IMG/VR virus record: IMGVR_UViG_3300044798_000162
Location: 1 to 63,303 of that record
Reading direction: 5' to 3' (one strand)
Source: a virus
Length of the DNA stretch: 63,303 nt
A program made the translations under genes and the position numbers. Under the pieces are notes generated by a model that was not told the origin of the DNA, made no database searches, and worked only from the letters and a program-made list of their open reading frames with translations. The number at the start of each line of letters is the position of its first letter. The stretch's first letter is position 1. Positions 1 through 8,866 of the stretch are shown piece after piece.

Positions 1-1
1 G

Positions 2-1738
2 GTGGCGGTGTGGGTGACTGGCACGGCCTATGCGGCGGGCATCTATGTCACGGACCCGATTGACGGGGCGGTTTATTACTCAACCAGCGCCGTTACTTCC
101 GCCGCGCCCCCCAGCACCGACCCGGCCAACTGGAGCAACTACTCCGGCCCCGTCGCTCCGCTTTATCTGGGGATTGTCACCTCGGATAGTCCCGACTTCA
201 TCGTCACCTCCCAGCCCTTTCCGGTGATCCAGCCGGGCCATTCCACCACCTTCACGGTGCGGATCAATACCGGCACCATGATGCAGAAGGTGGCGGTTAT
301 TTCCATCCCCAACAGCACTTCCACCAATCCCTTCGTCGTCCACCTGACCGGCGCGGTGCTGGGCGTGACTACCTATCAGGGAAATATCAAGTGGTATGGA
401 TTCATGCCCTTCGATTATGTGGCGGGAGTAAGCGTGCCGGAGTATTACCTGACCAAAAGCGCCTCGGGCCTGAACTCGCAGGTGCAGGCGGCGGGGGCGC
501 CCGACGGTTCCAATTCCATGGGAACCATAGACGTGGTCAATATCGGCGGGTCGGTCCATGTTAATTTTATGACCGGGGCCATCACGGGAACGATGATGGC
601 TACATGGGTTTATACTGGCGTGCTTTGCCAAGGAAGCTCCTACGCCTACATGGCCAATCCGCTGTATATTAATAAGACCTCCAGCAACCTGTACGCCCTG
701 CTGGCGTTTTATAGTGCGGTCGGCATTGGCCACCTCAAGAGGAAATACATGACCGGCGACTTTCCATCGCCGGGTTATCACATCACTTACTGCGATAACG
801 GCATCTGGGGTACCCCGGGAGACGTGGCGATAGAAACTCTGCTCAACAAAAACAATCTGGCTAATGCGGTGGCGGCTGGCGGGGCGGCCACGATTGCCCC
901 GGTGTTAAAATCCAGCACCACCAGCTACAATTCCGGTACTGGGGCACAGGTGGGCACGGCCACGACGGTCCATGTCATTGCCCCGGCGGCCAGCGTGACC
1001 GGCAAGGCCGTCCTCACCGCCTATTATTCGCAGCAGTTAATCGGTGGCGGACCCGTCACTTATTTCACCGACGCCAATGTCTACGACGTGGGGGTGGGCA
1101 ATCCACTGGATGTCACCTTCGACATTCCCATGATTACGGGCTATGTCGTGACGATGTTGTCCTATACGGTGGAGGACGTGGACACGCGGGAGGACGATTT
1201 TGAGGATCAGGTGGCCAAGTGGTTTGGCGGCGTCGCCAATTCCTATCTCCCCCCCATTACGTGGACGGACTTCCCCACCTTCGAGATGATGCTGCCCGGC
1301 ACCATGTGCGCCAGTGATTGGGAGCAGAGTACGCCGGGGTGGCTGAGTTATGATGTCAGTGGCGACTATTGGGCCTCCACTGGCACCTTCGATGCCCGCG
1401 ACTACTGGGAGGTTTCGGACGACTTTGAGGTGTACGCGGCGGGCACTATTTACTTTGAGGACCGGGGCTTGGGCTGGGCGATGCCGGGCGTGTTCAGCCT
1501 AGAACCCTACCTTGCCGCCTTTGACGATTTCGAATCCTACGCCGCCGGGACGCTCGCCCTGCTCGATTACGGCACCTACAACTTCACCAACCAGAATTTC
1601 TGGTCCACGGATGGCACCTTCTTGGTCGCGGATTACTCCGTGGCCGACGATAACTTCGGCTACTATCCCGCCGGCATCATTATCCTCCTCTCCCTCGGGG
1701 ATGGTGACTGGACCGCCGATGGCACCTTTCTAATCTAA
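2..1738 (+). CDS. Fibre- or appendage-like virion protein, 5' end cut by the window
   Basis: The frame is open from the left edge, so the N terminus is missing; the GTG at 2 is not a supported start. The first part is rich in Thr, Ser, Val and Gly and looks beta-structured (for example GHSTTFTVRI). The last third (about residue 395 onward) has degenerate repeats with a DDFE-x-YAAGT core followed by aromatic DYG and DGTF units, ending in DGTFLI. Such acidic and aromatic repeats are common in phage fibres. It is followed after 19 bases by another virion-type gene on the same strand. No enzyme motif is visible. Receptor binding is only an inference from composition and position. Confidence 0.6.
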   Translation: MAVWVTGTAYAAGIYVTDPIDGAVYYSTSAVTSAAPPSTDPANWSNYSGPVAPLYLGIVTSDSPDFIVTSQPFPVIQPGHSTTFTVRINTGTMMQKVAVISIPNSTSTNPFVVHLTGAVLGVTTYQGNIKWYGFMPFDYVAGVSVPEYYLTKSASGLNSQVQAAGAPDGSNSMGTIDVVNIGGSVHVNFMTGAITGTMMATWVYTGVLCQGSSYAYMANPLYINKTSSNLYALLAFYSAVGIGHLKRKYMTGDFPSPGYHITYCDNGIWGTPGDVAIETLLNKNNLANAVAAGGAATIAPVLKSSTTSYNSGTGAQVGTATTVHVIAPAASVTGKAVLTAYYSQQLIGGGPVTYFTDANVYDVGVGNPLDVTFDIPMITGYVVTMLSYTVEDVDTREDDFEDQVAKWFGGVANSYLPPITWTDFPTFEMMLPGTMCASDWEQSTPGWLSYDVSGDYWASTGTFDARDYWEVSDDFEVYAAGTIYFEDRGLGWAMPGVFSLEPYLAAFDDFESYAAGTLALLDYGTYNFTNQNFWSTDGTFLVADYSVADDNFGYYPAGIIILLSLGDGDWTADGTFLI

Positions 1739-1757
1739 CCCCCAACCGCATAATATC

Positions 1758-2468
1758 ATGGCAGAAATCTATCTGAAATCAGCAGAAAACACGCTCATCC
1801 TCGAACCCCGAGAATCCGTCAAGCGCCCCTTCGACTTCGGCACATGGACCGAAATGCGGCTCGGCTTTTACTGGAGCATGGTGACTAGCGCCGGGGCCAA
1901 CACCAACGGCCCTACCGCAACCGTCACCTACGCCAGTGCCACCGATTACCTGACCGTAGGCATCAAGGATACCAGCGCCTACCTCCCCGGCTACACCGGC
2001 TCTCTTTTTTTGGGGGGGCTCTCACCCACGGATACCGGCACGCATACCTGGACCGCACCCGGAGCATATGGCGCCAATAGCGCGATGGCGGCAGGCGGCT
2101 CTTACGACACCACTTGGGTCTTGGGAACAGCAGCCAGTTCCCTGACCGCCATGCGCGGTCCGGCTGACGTATCTCTCGCTACAGGCTACTGCGGCTTCTA
2201 TGCGCTGCGATACGTCATCGCCAATCAAGGCACGGCCACCCAATCGGTGAACATCCAGTGCAACATGACCAACCCCATTGCCGGGGCGGACTATTCCATC
2301 ACGGCGCTGCGGTCGGAGATTCAGGGCGCCACCTACAGCACGGCAAGGACGGTGGCGTGGAACACGGGTGCCGCCGCCCGCTCCATCCCCACCTGCTTCT
2401 ATCTGCGCTTCCCCTTCTACACCGACCGCATCCGCATGTCGGCGGTGGCACTCATCAAAGTATCCTAA
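1758..2468 (+). CDS. Hypothetical virion-associated protein, 236 aa
   Basis: Full-length frame starting MAEIYLKSAEN and ending ALIKVS. It is rich in Gly, Ala, Thr and Tyr with little Lys, a composition typical of beta-sheet virion proteins. No recognisable domain. The ATG has no Shine-Dalgarno site; it is preceded by CATAATATC, the same context as the ejection-type gene at 8867. It lies between the fibre-like gene and small structural-region genes, so a virion role is likely but not shown. Confidence 0.65.
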   Translation: MAEIYLKSAENTLILEPRESVKRPFDFGTWTEMRLGFYWSMVTSAGANTNGPTATVTYASATDYLTVGIKDTSAYLPGYTGSLFLGGLSPTDTGTHTWTAPGAYGANSAMAAGGSYDTTWVLGTAASSLTAMRGPADVSLATGYCGFYALRYVIANQGTATQSVNIQCNMTNPIAGADYSITALRSEIQGATYSTARTVAWNTGAAARSIPTCFYLRFPFYTDRIRMSAVALIKVS

Positions 2469-2470
2469 CC

Positions 2471-2716
2471 ATGATCCGAGGACTTCATTCCGTAAATCCC
2501 GCCATTCCCCCCGAGCGCATCGCCTCCCGCCCCGCCCTCCCCAATCGCTGGCAGCAGCAGGTGGGTTTGGGGGACGCGGTGAAGGTGATGGCTAAGCCGA
2601 TCGTGCAACTCATCCGTGCGGTGGGTGGGACCAACCTTGAAGGGTGCGGCGGCTGCGGGAGACGGCAGAAAGCCCTTAACGCCGCATTTCCTAACATCAA
2701 CCCATTCCATAGATAA
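2471..2716 (+). CDS. Small CGGC-motif phage protein, 81 aa
   Basis: Starts at the ATG two bases after the preceding stop; an upstream in-frame ATG at 2258 would overlap the previous gene and is rejected. The C-terminal half carries a compact cysteine motif, CGGCGRRQKALN, in which two closely spaced Cys pairs could bind a metal. Short proteins ending in such a Cys-Gly-Gly-Cys, Arg-rich segment recur in phage structural regions without known function. Tight spacing on both sides suggests one transcript with its neighbours. Confidence 0.6.
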   Translation: MIRGLHSVNPAIPPERIASRPALPNRWQQQVGLGDAVKVMAKPIVQLIRAVGGTNLEGCGGCGRRQKALNAAFPNINPFHR

Positions 2717-2728
2717 CACACCCATCCC

Positions 2729-3160
2729 ATGCTCACTAATTCCACTCCTATCGCCGGCCTAGTTGATACCGGTTTTGCCGACAAAGAATATGCCGCACCG
2801 GCCACTCCCGGCCAGAGTAAAACTGAAATCCACTACCCCTCCTTCACGTTGACTGGCCCCTCCGCCAAGGAGTTACTCAACGTCTTACCCGAAATAGGAA
2901 CCGATTTCGCCGCCATCGTGGTCCTGAACGTCCACTCCAAGCAGGGGCCGACCGATGACGATGCGGATTATGATGACGAGCGCATTGAATTGCAGGTTAA
3001 GGCGCTCCTTCCCCACGCCGAGGACCAGCAGGAGAGCGACGAACTGGAGGGCGTGATGGCCGGCTTCAAGGAGGAGATGGGCAAGCAGGCCACGGCGAAG
3101 AAAAAGGCGGCAGTGGGTGCGGTGGCCACGCCTGAAGAGGAAATGGCGGAGGGGGAATAG
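2729..3160 (+). CDS. Acidic hypothetical protein, 143 aa
   Basis: Runs from MLTNSTPIAG to EEEMAEGE. The middle is strongly acidic (DDDADYDDE) and the tail alternates Lys/Ala with Glu. No known domain is recognised. It lies in the virion gene run and is followed one base later by a GIY-YIG endonuclease that looks inserted between it and the gene at 3916. An assembly or head-associated role is possible but unsupported. Confidence 0.6.
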   Translation: MLTNSTPIAGLVDTGFADKEYAAPATPGQSKTEIHYPSFTLTGPSAKELLNVLPEIGTDFAAIVVLNVHSKQGPTDDDADYDDERIELQVKALLPHAEDQQESDELEGVMAGFKEEMGKQATAKKKAAVGAVATPEEEMAEGE

Positions 3161-3161
3161 C

Positions 3162-3914
3162 ATGGTAGCTGATTGCACATCGCTGATTCCATTGAGTGAT
3201 TTTTCCAGCAAGCGGGATTTCAAATTGTCTGGTGTCTATGGAATATGCAATCGCATCACCGGAAAATGGTATGTTGGAAGCAGTCGCAACATTTACAGTA
3301 GGATTATACAACATAGGCATTCTCTCACGCACGGAAAACACCATAGTGATCATTTTCAAAAATCATTTAATCTCTACGGAATCAATGCGTTCTACGTGGA
3401 AATTTTAGAGAAAACCGAACCCCATTTTAAGGAATTAGTAAAGCAAGAAAAGGTGTGGATGGACCGACTCAATTCGGTGGAAAATGGATATAATATCATC
3501 ATAAACCCAGAAACGCATGAAGTATCACCCGAGACCGTAGATAGAATGAGGAAGTCTAGAAAAGGGCTGACGTTTAAGGGGAAGGCATATTCGTTTTATC
3601 ACCCCAATTACGGGATAGTATCTGGAAATAACATCGAGCGATTTTGTAAGCAACACGGATTGGTATCATCTAGTCTGAGATATATCAGGAGGGGGATATG
3701 TATTAGTCATCATGGGTGGACATTACCAAACCCAAGAGAACGAGGACTAGTTGGTCGTCCACCCCTTGAACATAAATTCTTGGCCCCAAGCGGTGAAGTG
3801 GTTAAAACAAAGCATATAGAAAAATTTGCCGATGATCATGGACTAAACCACTCCTCAATGTTTCAGTTATCTAACGGTAGCAAAAAGTCATACAAAGGCT
3901 GGAGAAAGGCATAG
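3162..3914 (+). CDS. GIY-YIG homing-type endonuclease, 250 aa
   Basis: The ATG at 3162, just after the upstream stop, starts MVADCTSLIPLS; the longer frame from 3117 would overlap the preceding gene. Near residues 25-55 it has the GIY-YIG signature (GVYGICN, then WYVGSS and an Arg), with a Glu further on in KQEKVWMDRL. The C-terminal 120 residues contain short modules of the kind used by homing endonucleases for DNA recognition. The gene is visibly more AT-rich than its neighbours and separates two virion genes, as expected of a free-standing homing gene. Its target is probably a nearby site. Confidence 0.85.
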   Translation: MVADCTSLIPLSDFSSKRDFKLSGVYGICNRITGKWYVGSSRNIYSRIIQHRHSLTHGKHHSDHFQKSFNLYGINAFYVEILEKTEPHFKELVKQEKVWMDRLNSVENGYNIIINPETHEVSPETVDRMRKSRKGLTFKGKAYSFYHPNYGIVSGNNIERFCKQHGLVSSSLRYIRRGICISHHGWTLPNPRERGLVGRPPLEHKFLAPSGEVVKTKHIEKFADDHGLNHSSMFQLSNGSKKSYKGWRKA

Positions 3915-3915
3915 G

Positions 3916-4869
3916 ATGTACGTCAAAAATTTCTATCAGGAAGCCACTGAAACGCTCGGGACGTGTCAGCAGACGACAGTCTTTCGTCGTATCACTGATG
4001 CGGTGCGGAGGATGAACAACAAGTCCATCCCCGACATTACCATCTCGCAGTTCGATGCGTGTGTCTGTTCTGGGTGCGTTTCTCTACCTCGTGACGTAGG
4101 AACAATTTTGGGCGTAAACATTGGTGGCCATCCAACACTTTTAAGAGACGAATTTTTTCATTGGCACGTCAACGGTCCGGGCGATAACGAATGCCAGCCG
4201 TGCCAATATACTGATGAGTTAGGGGAGTGGTGCACTCAACGCGATCCAAGTGCCCCTGTTTATTTAGTGGCTGAATTGGAGACGGTACAGGATAATAATA
4301 AATCCATTCGCGTGTTTGGAACCGATGTTAATGGAAAGCATATTTGGACTACAAATCCATTGGGCGAACTTTCTGAAGGATTCCTTGTGCCTACCATTTA
4401 TGGTTCTCCGGTGCGCAGTAATGAAGCGCCTCCAATTGCACGCATAGACAGGATTCAAAAAGACATCACTGTTGGGTTTGTGCGTTTGGTGGCGATCAAT
4501 CCATCCGATCTCTCGGCGCACACATTAATCGGGTATTATGAGCCCAATGAGACTGAGCCGCGTTACCGTAGAATTAGAGTGCCGGATCGAGCGTGGGTGA
4601 GGATCAAATACAAGAAAAAAGATTACGAAGTCACCTCTATGGAGGATTGGGTTAATACCGATAGCCATGAGGCGTTGATGTATTTTTTGAAGGCGGTAAA
4701 ACAATCGGCCAACGACCGCTTTGATTTGGCCGCTGCCGCTGAAGCGGCGGGGGTTAAGCTCATTAATGAAGAAGCTGAAGCTAAAAGGCCAAAAAATGCT
4801 TTGTCTGGTCCCCAAGTCGTCTACTCCGATTGGCCCACGGGCAGCGAAACAATGTTTTATTCTCACTAG
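3916..4869 (+). CDS. Candidate connector or tail-tube adaptor protein, 317 aa
   Basis: Starts MYVKNFYQEATETL and ends METMFYSH-like (TGSETMFYSH), immediately abutting the next gene's ATG. The N-terminal 50 residues look helical (FRRITDAVRRMNNK) and are followed by a beta-rich body and a helical Ala-rich segment near residues 260-285. In short-tailed phages a protein of this sort precedes the larger tubular protein, which fits the 659-residue neighbour. The assignment rests on gene order and general appearance; no diagnostic motif is visible. Confidence 0.5.
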   Translation: MYVKNFYQEATETLGTCQQTTVFRRITDAVRRMNNKSIPDITISQFDACVCSGCVSLPRDVGTILGVNIGGHPTLLRDEFFHWHVNGPGDNECQPCQYTDELGEWCTQRDPSAPVYLVAELETVQDNNKSIRVFGTDVNGKHIWTTNPLGELSEGFLVPTIYGSPVRSNEAPPIARIDRIQKDITVGFVRLVAINPSDLSAHTLIGYYEPNETEPRYRRIRVPDRAWVRIKYKKKDYEVTSMEDWVNTDSHEALMYFLKAVKQSANDRFDLAAAAEAAGVKLINEEAEAKRPKNALSGPQVVYSDWPTGSETMFYSH

Positions 4870-6849
4870 ATGCCCAACGAGCCCCAGATTCTCTACGCAG
4901 GCGCCCCCGGCTTCAGTGGCGGGGTGAACTCCTTCACCCTGCCGATAAACCTCCCCGACAACGAGGTGGTGGCGGCGGAGAATATCATGTGCCGGGGTGG
5001 AGTTCTCCAGACCCGGCCCGACTCCCGCAGTCTCCTTTGTTCTCCCTGCAACCGGGTGGCGCAGGGGTGCATCCTTTTCACGCCCGCCAACGGCATCCCC
5101 TACTTGGTCTTCGCCTCCTACGGGAAAATCTACGTCTCCCCCAAGCCCTTCCAGACCTACACCCAGCTACCCAATATCCAGTTCAGTTTCCAGTCCGCGC
5201 AGATGTCATGGGCGGTCTGCTTACAGAGCACAGACTACGATGGGGCTGGCAACATGTACTTCCTCGACCGTCCCATCCCGGTCCTCATCATGCAGGATGG
5301 CAACACGCGGGCGGCCATGTGGGACGGCACCACCTCCCGGCACCTCAATCCCACCTTTTCGGGCACGCCGGATAAAACGGTGCCCGGATTGGACGAGACC
5401 CGCATCGGCTTGTGGATGGCGTGGTCGAACAACCGCCTGTGGGTGTCGCGGGGCAACCAGATTTTCGCCAGCGACATCGGCAACCCGCTCAAGTTCACCG
5501 AGTCGCAATATTTGAACGAGGGGCGCGCCTTCTACCTGCCAAGCGATTGCTCCGGCATGGCGGAGACCCCCGACCGGCAGGGCATCATCTGCTTCACGCA
5601 GCGGGAGGGCATCTTCATCAAGTCGAGCGTGCAGGACCGCACCCAATGGCTCTCGCTGGCCGATGGGGTCATGCAAAACACCCTCCTGCCCAGCACCGGG
5701 TGCATGTCCCACCGCTCCATCACGACCCAATACGGTCTCATGTGGTGGTATTCCTCCCACGGCCTCACCAATCTCAACTCCGCCCAGCGGCAGAATCTCT
5801 CCTCTCGGCTGGAAATCATGGACAACGAGATGTTCGAGTCCAAGTATTACATGGGGGCGAGGATGGAAGGCATCTGTGGGGTGGCGCATGAGAACCTGCT
5901 CCTCATGTCGGTGCCTTCCGGCGATCAGTTGAACCGCCACACGTGGGTTTTGGACCAGAACCCAGCCCCCACCAAGAGCGGCAATCTCTATTCCGCCGAG
6001 TACACGAACGCATGGGCATCCTCATGGACCGGCTGGCGCCCCGTCGAGTGGACCAAGGGCATCGTGGACGGGCGGGAGCGCGTGTTCTTCCAATCCTACG
6101 ACTTTGACGGCTACGTGCGCATCTGGGAGGCGTTCACGGGCGACACCGGCTGCGACAACGGAGTGCCGATCACCGCATGGTTCAAGAGCAAGGAGTATAA
6201 TTTCGGAAACCTCGACCGCAAGCGATTCCGCTACTCGGAGTTTTCCATGCGCGAGTTATTGGGAGACGCCTCGCTGCTCGTATGTTACGCGGGGCGGAAG
6301 GGCACCTTCACCTCCATTTTCACGGGCGACCTCTGCGCCTCGCGGGGGCAGATTTATTACGACATCGAGTACGGGCCGGGTTATGAAGGGCAGGTCTTGG
6401 CCGGGAATAAACCACAGACCCGCATCTTCCGCACGCAGGACACCATCCCACCCTCCGCCTGCAATGAGTGTGGCATTGAATCCACCGACCCCAACAACAT
6501 CGACACCCAGTTCTCGCTCCTCTTTTTGTGGACGGGCAAACTGGGCATCGAGTGGTTCCGCGTGGTGGCGATGGAAGACCCCAAGCCGGAGGGCGGCGAG
6601 GCGGGGTGCGTGGTGGAGGACTGCCCGCGCTCGCTCAACGAGGTGGGATGCTCGGCCAAGAGCGCCTTTGTGACCACCTCACCCTTCACCTCTTTCACTT
6701 CCACTAAAACCTATACCCTCACGGTCGCGCCCTACACCTACGCGGAAACAGAAAATGGCGACAGCATCATCACGCAGGCGTGCGCTGACCGCGTGGCGCT
6801 GGCGCGTGCGGTTTCCCAAGTGAATTTCGACGCATTCGGATTAATCTAA
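4870..6849 (+). CDS. Large tail-tube/nozzle-like protein, 659 aa
   Basis: Begins MPNEPQILYAGAPG directly after the previous stop. It is a long beta-rich protein with repeated aromatic and Gly-rich segments and an N-terminal element (GFSGGVNSFTLP, then NEVVAAENIMCRGG) of the type found in tail tubular B-like proteins: a description of net assignments to propeller-like blades. A Cys-rich stretch occurs near residues 575-600. The pair formed with the preceding 317-residue gene resembles the tubular A/B pair of short-tailed phages. Function is inferred from this order and size. Confidence 0.55.
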   Translation: MPNEPQILYAGAPGFSGGVNSFTLPINLPDNEVVAAENIMCRGGVLQTRPDSRSLLCSPCNRVAQGCILFTPANGIPYLVFASYGKIYVSPKPFQTYTQLPNIQFSFQSAQMSWAVCLQSTDYDGAGNMYFLDRPIPVLIMQDGNTRAAMWDGTTSRHLNPTFSGTPDKTVPGLDETRIGLWMAWSNNRLWVSRGNQIFASDIGNPLKFTESQYLNEGRAFYLPSDCSGMAETPDRQGIICFTQREGIFIKSSVQDRTQWLSLADGVMQNTLLPSTGCMSHRSITTQYGLMWWYSSHGLTNLNSAQRQNLSSRLEIMDNEMFESKYYMGARMEGICGVAHENLLLMSVPSGDQLNRHTWVLDQNPAPTKSGNLYSAEYTNAWASSWTGWRPVEWTKGIVDGRERVFFQSYDFDGYVRIWEAFTGDTGCDNGVPITAWFKSKEYNFGNLDRKRFRYSEFSMRELLGDASLLVCYAGRKGTFTSIFTGDLCASRGQIYYDIEYGPGYEGQVLAGNKPQTRIFRTQDTIPPSACNECGIESTDPNNIDTQFSLLFLWTGKLGIEWFRVVAMEDPKPEGGEAGCVVEDCPRSLNEVGCSAKSAFVTTSPFTSFTSTKTYTLTVAPYTYAETENGDSIITQACADRVALARAVSQVNFDAFGLI

Positions 6850-6856
6850 CCTTACC

Positions 6857-7795
6857 ATGCCAAACATCGTCCCCCTCCGCCTCTCTCTGTCACCCCTCCC
6901 GCCCGGTTGGACCGGCACTCCGCAGGATTTATTTGACGCACTTGAACTTCGCGCCGAGATAGTAACAGATTCCGCGTATAGTTTGTTCGTAACTGGCCCA
7001 ATAGCACCAACTTCTGATTCTGGTCCGTGGTTGGCCAATGGAGTGTCTTGGTGGGTATGGTCCGTTGTAACCGGCTCATATGTGCCGCTCGTCCTCGACC
7101 CCAAATCCCTCCGCTACACGCTCACGACCACGTTGCCCGCCAGCAACATCGATTACGACGTGGTGTTCTATCTCGACTCGGCCAGCACCCCAAGCGGGAG
7201 CCCCCTCTCGGTGATGGTGTGGTACAACGGCGCGTGGACTGATATGTACGCGAACGCCCTCACCGCCTATGCCACCTTGGCCTACCTAGTCGCCAACTAT
7301 TTCACGCAAGCGCAGGTGACGGCGGCGATTGCGGCGGCCACGGCGGGCGGGATGACCGTCTATCAAGCCAGAGTCTTCAAGAGCGATTCCAATCAAACCT
7401 ACACGGGCGGGGCGGGAACGGCACAGGTCACGTTCAATGGCGTGGAGTATGACCCCGAGGGCGCATGGGTGGCGGCCAGCAACACCTACGTTGCCCCCGT
7501 GGCTGGTTATTATGAGTTTTCCGCCAGCGTGTGCTTTGTGCTGGCCACTGGCACCCCCACCGCCGTGACCCACACGGTCTATCTCCGCCACAACGGCGCC
7601 ACCCAGCAGTGGGGCATTGAGAACAACGCGACCGCCCTCAACGTCGTGAAGCAGATTGAAACCCAAGTCCACCTCGGAGTGGGCGACACGGTGGATGTGG
7701 CCGTGGCGGTGGATGGGTCGGGTGCTTCCACGTGGAACATCGTCAACTCCCCCAACCAGACCAACTTCTTCGGGAAACTCATCAAGGCGGACTAA
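6857..7795 (+). CDS. Tail fibre-like protein with C1q/TNF-type C-terminal domain, 312 aa
   Basis: The N-terminal 150 residues contain an interface-type segment with tandem Tyr/Ala/Thr (TAYATLAYLVANYFTQ) that often precedes trimeric fibre parts. Residues from about 175 to the end (VFKSDSNQTY to NFFGKLIKAD) read like a C1q/TNF-like jelly-roll: VAPVAGYYEFSASV, HTVYLRHNG and a terminal hydrophobic strand. Such domains trimerise and bind ligands in phage fibres. The stop overlaps the next ATG by one base (TAATG), implying translational coupling. Confidence 0.65.
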   Translation: MPNIVPLRLSLSPLPPGWTGTPQDLFDALELRAEIVTDSAYSLFVTGPIAPTSDSGPWLANGVSWWVWSVVTGSYVPLVLDPKSLRYTLTTTLPASNIDYDVVFYLDSASTPSGSPLSVMVWYNGAWTDMYANALTAYATLAYLVANYFTQAQVTAAIAAATAGGMTVYQARVFKSDSNQTYTGGAGTAQVTFNGVEYDPEGAWVAASNTYVAPVAGYYEFSASVCFVLATGTPTAVTHTVYLRHNGATQQWGIENNATALNVVKQIETQVHLGVGDTVDVAVAVDGSGASTWNIVNSPNQTNFFGKLIKAD

Positions 7796-8358
7796 TGCTT
7801 AAAACCACTCTAACCCTCGGGTTTATTCCTGATACTGCCGACGTCCACGCCGCCGGATTGGTGGAACTGCTGTTTCATGCACATCAAACCGCTGCGCAGA
7901 ACAACCAGAATGCCAGTTCGGTGGTGGCCAAGATCGCCACGGAGGGATCGGGCAACTTTGTGCAGGGAGTGGCCTCCGCCATTCTAACACTGGGGTCGGA
8001 ACATGGTCTCCACGGCCCGACCCTTGCCGCTCGGCGCTTATTGAGAGGGGAAACCACGGTCGAAGGCTTGCTGGCCAGCCAAGGCCATGTTCCCGGCTTT
8101 GGAAATTCGTTTTTCCGCGATCGGATTGACCCCGCCTTTGAGGAGGTGTGGGCCATGTTGCAGGCGCATTATCCAGACACGGCTAATCGCATCAACCAAC
8201 TCAAGGAACAGCTTTGGGCTAAGGGCAAGACCATCTATCCCAATGCAGCCCTCTTCACTGCCGCAGTCTGCGAAATCCTGCGGGTGCCGGATGGGGTGGA
8301 GGCGGCGTTATTCATCATCGCCCGGTTACCGGTCTGGGTAAAGGGAGGTCAGCCATGA
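7795..8358 (+). CDS. Hypothetical protein, 187 aa
   Basis: The chosen ATG (MLKTTLTLGFIPD) overlaps the fibre gene's stop in TAATG; an upstream in-frame start at 7732 would overlap by more than 60 bases. The protein is mostly helical, with Ala- and Gln-rich segments near residues 25-45. No known domain. Its end overlaps the start of the sulfotransferase-like gene by four bases, so the three genes are probably co-translated. Confidence 0.6.
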   Translation: MLKTTLTLGFIPDTADVHAAGLVELLFHAHQTAAQNNQNASSVVAKIATEGSGNFVQGVASAILTLGSEHGLHGPTLAARRLLRGETTVEGLLASQGHVPGFGNSFFRDRIDPAFEEVWAMLQAHYPDTANRINQLKEQLWAKGKTIYPNAALFTAAVCEILRVPDGVEAALFIIARLPVWVKGGQP

Positions 8359-8855
8359 CTATCATCACTGGACTTCCCCGCACGCGGACGGCATGGATTT
8401 CGGCTTGGTTGGACGTGGAGCACGAGCCACTGCGGTGCCGCATTCCAGATTGGAATCTGGTGCGGGCTTACGGCGACCAGAGTGGAGTCGTCGTGGACTC
8501 CGGTGCCATCATGTTTCACCAGAAGCTAGGCGAGATGTGGCCCGAAGCCCACTGGGTGTTCCTCTTGCGCCCGCCCAAAGATGTCAAGCAAAGCTTCATT
8601 AACATCATGCCCGATCTGCGGAATGACGCCGAGAATATCATAAACCAGCTCGTCGTTAATCTTGATGCCTCCATTAAGGCAGCCGGCAATCGCAAGTTGC
8701 TCGTCAAGTTCAGCGAGATGGATTCCCCGGCTATTATGAGTCACGTCTGGGGGGTAGCCCTCAATCGGTCCTTCGACACCGAACGATTTAAGCGGTATAG
8801 CAAATTATATATCGAGGCCAAGGAATTTTCTAGTAAATTTATCATCAACAACTAA
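8355..8855 (+). CDS. Sulfotransferase-like P-loop protein, 166 aa
   Basis: Starts with a beta strand and the segment GLPRTRTAWIS at residues 5-15, resembling the 5'-phosphosulfate-binding loop of PAPS-dependent sulfotransferases (PRSGTTWL type). The later segment WVFLLRPPKDVKQSF near residues 63-77 matches the 3'-phosphate-binding strand and helix (R-x-P-x-D-x-x-x-S). At 166 residues it is shorter than typical sulfotransferases and may lack part of the acceptor site. It sits next to fibre genes, so modification of a virion or glycan group is conceivable. Activity is inferred. Confidence 0.55.
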   Translation: MTIITGLPRTRTAWISAWLDVEHEPLRCRIPDWNLVRAYGDQSGVVVDSGAIMFHQKLGEMWPEAHWVFLLRPPKDVKQSFINIMPDLRNDAENIINQLVVNLDASIKAAGNRKLLVKFSEMDSPAIMSHVWGVALNRSFDTERFKRYSKLYIEAKEFSSKFIINN

Positions 8856-8866
8856 CACATAATATC

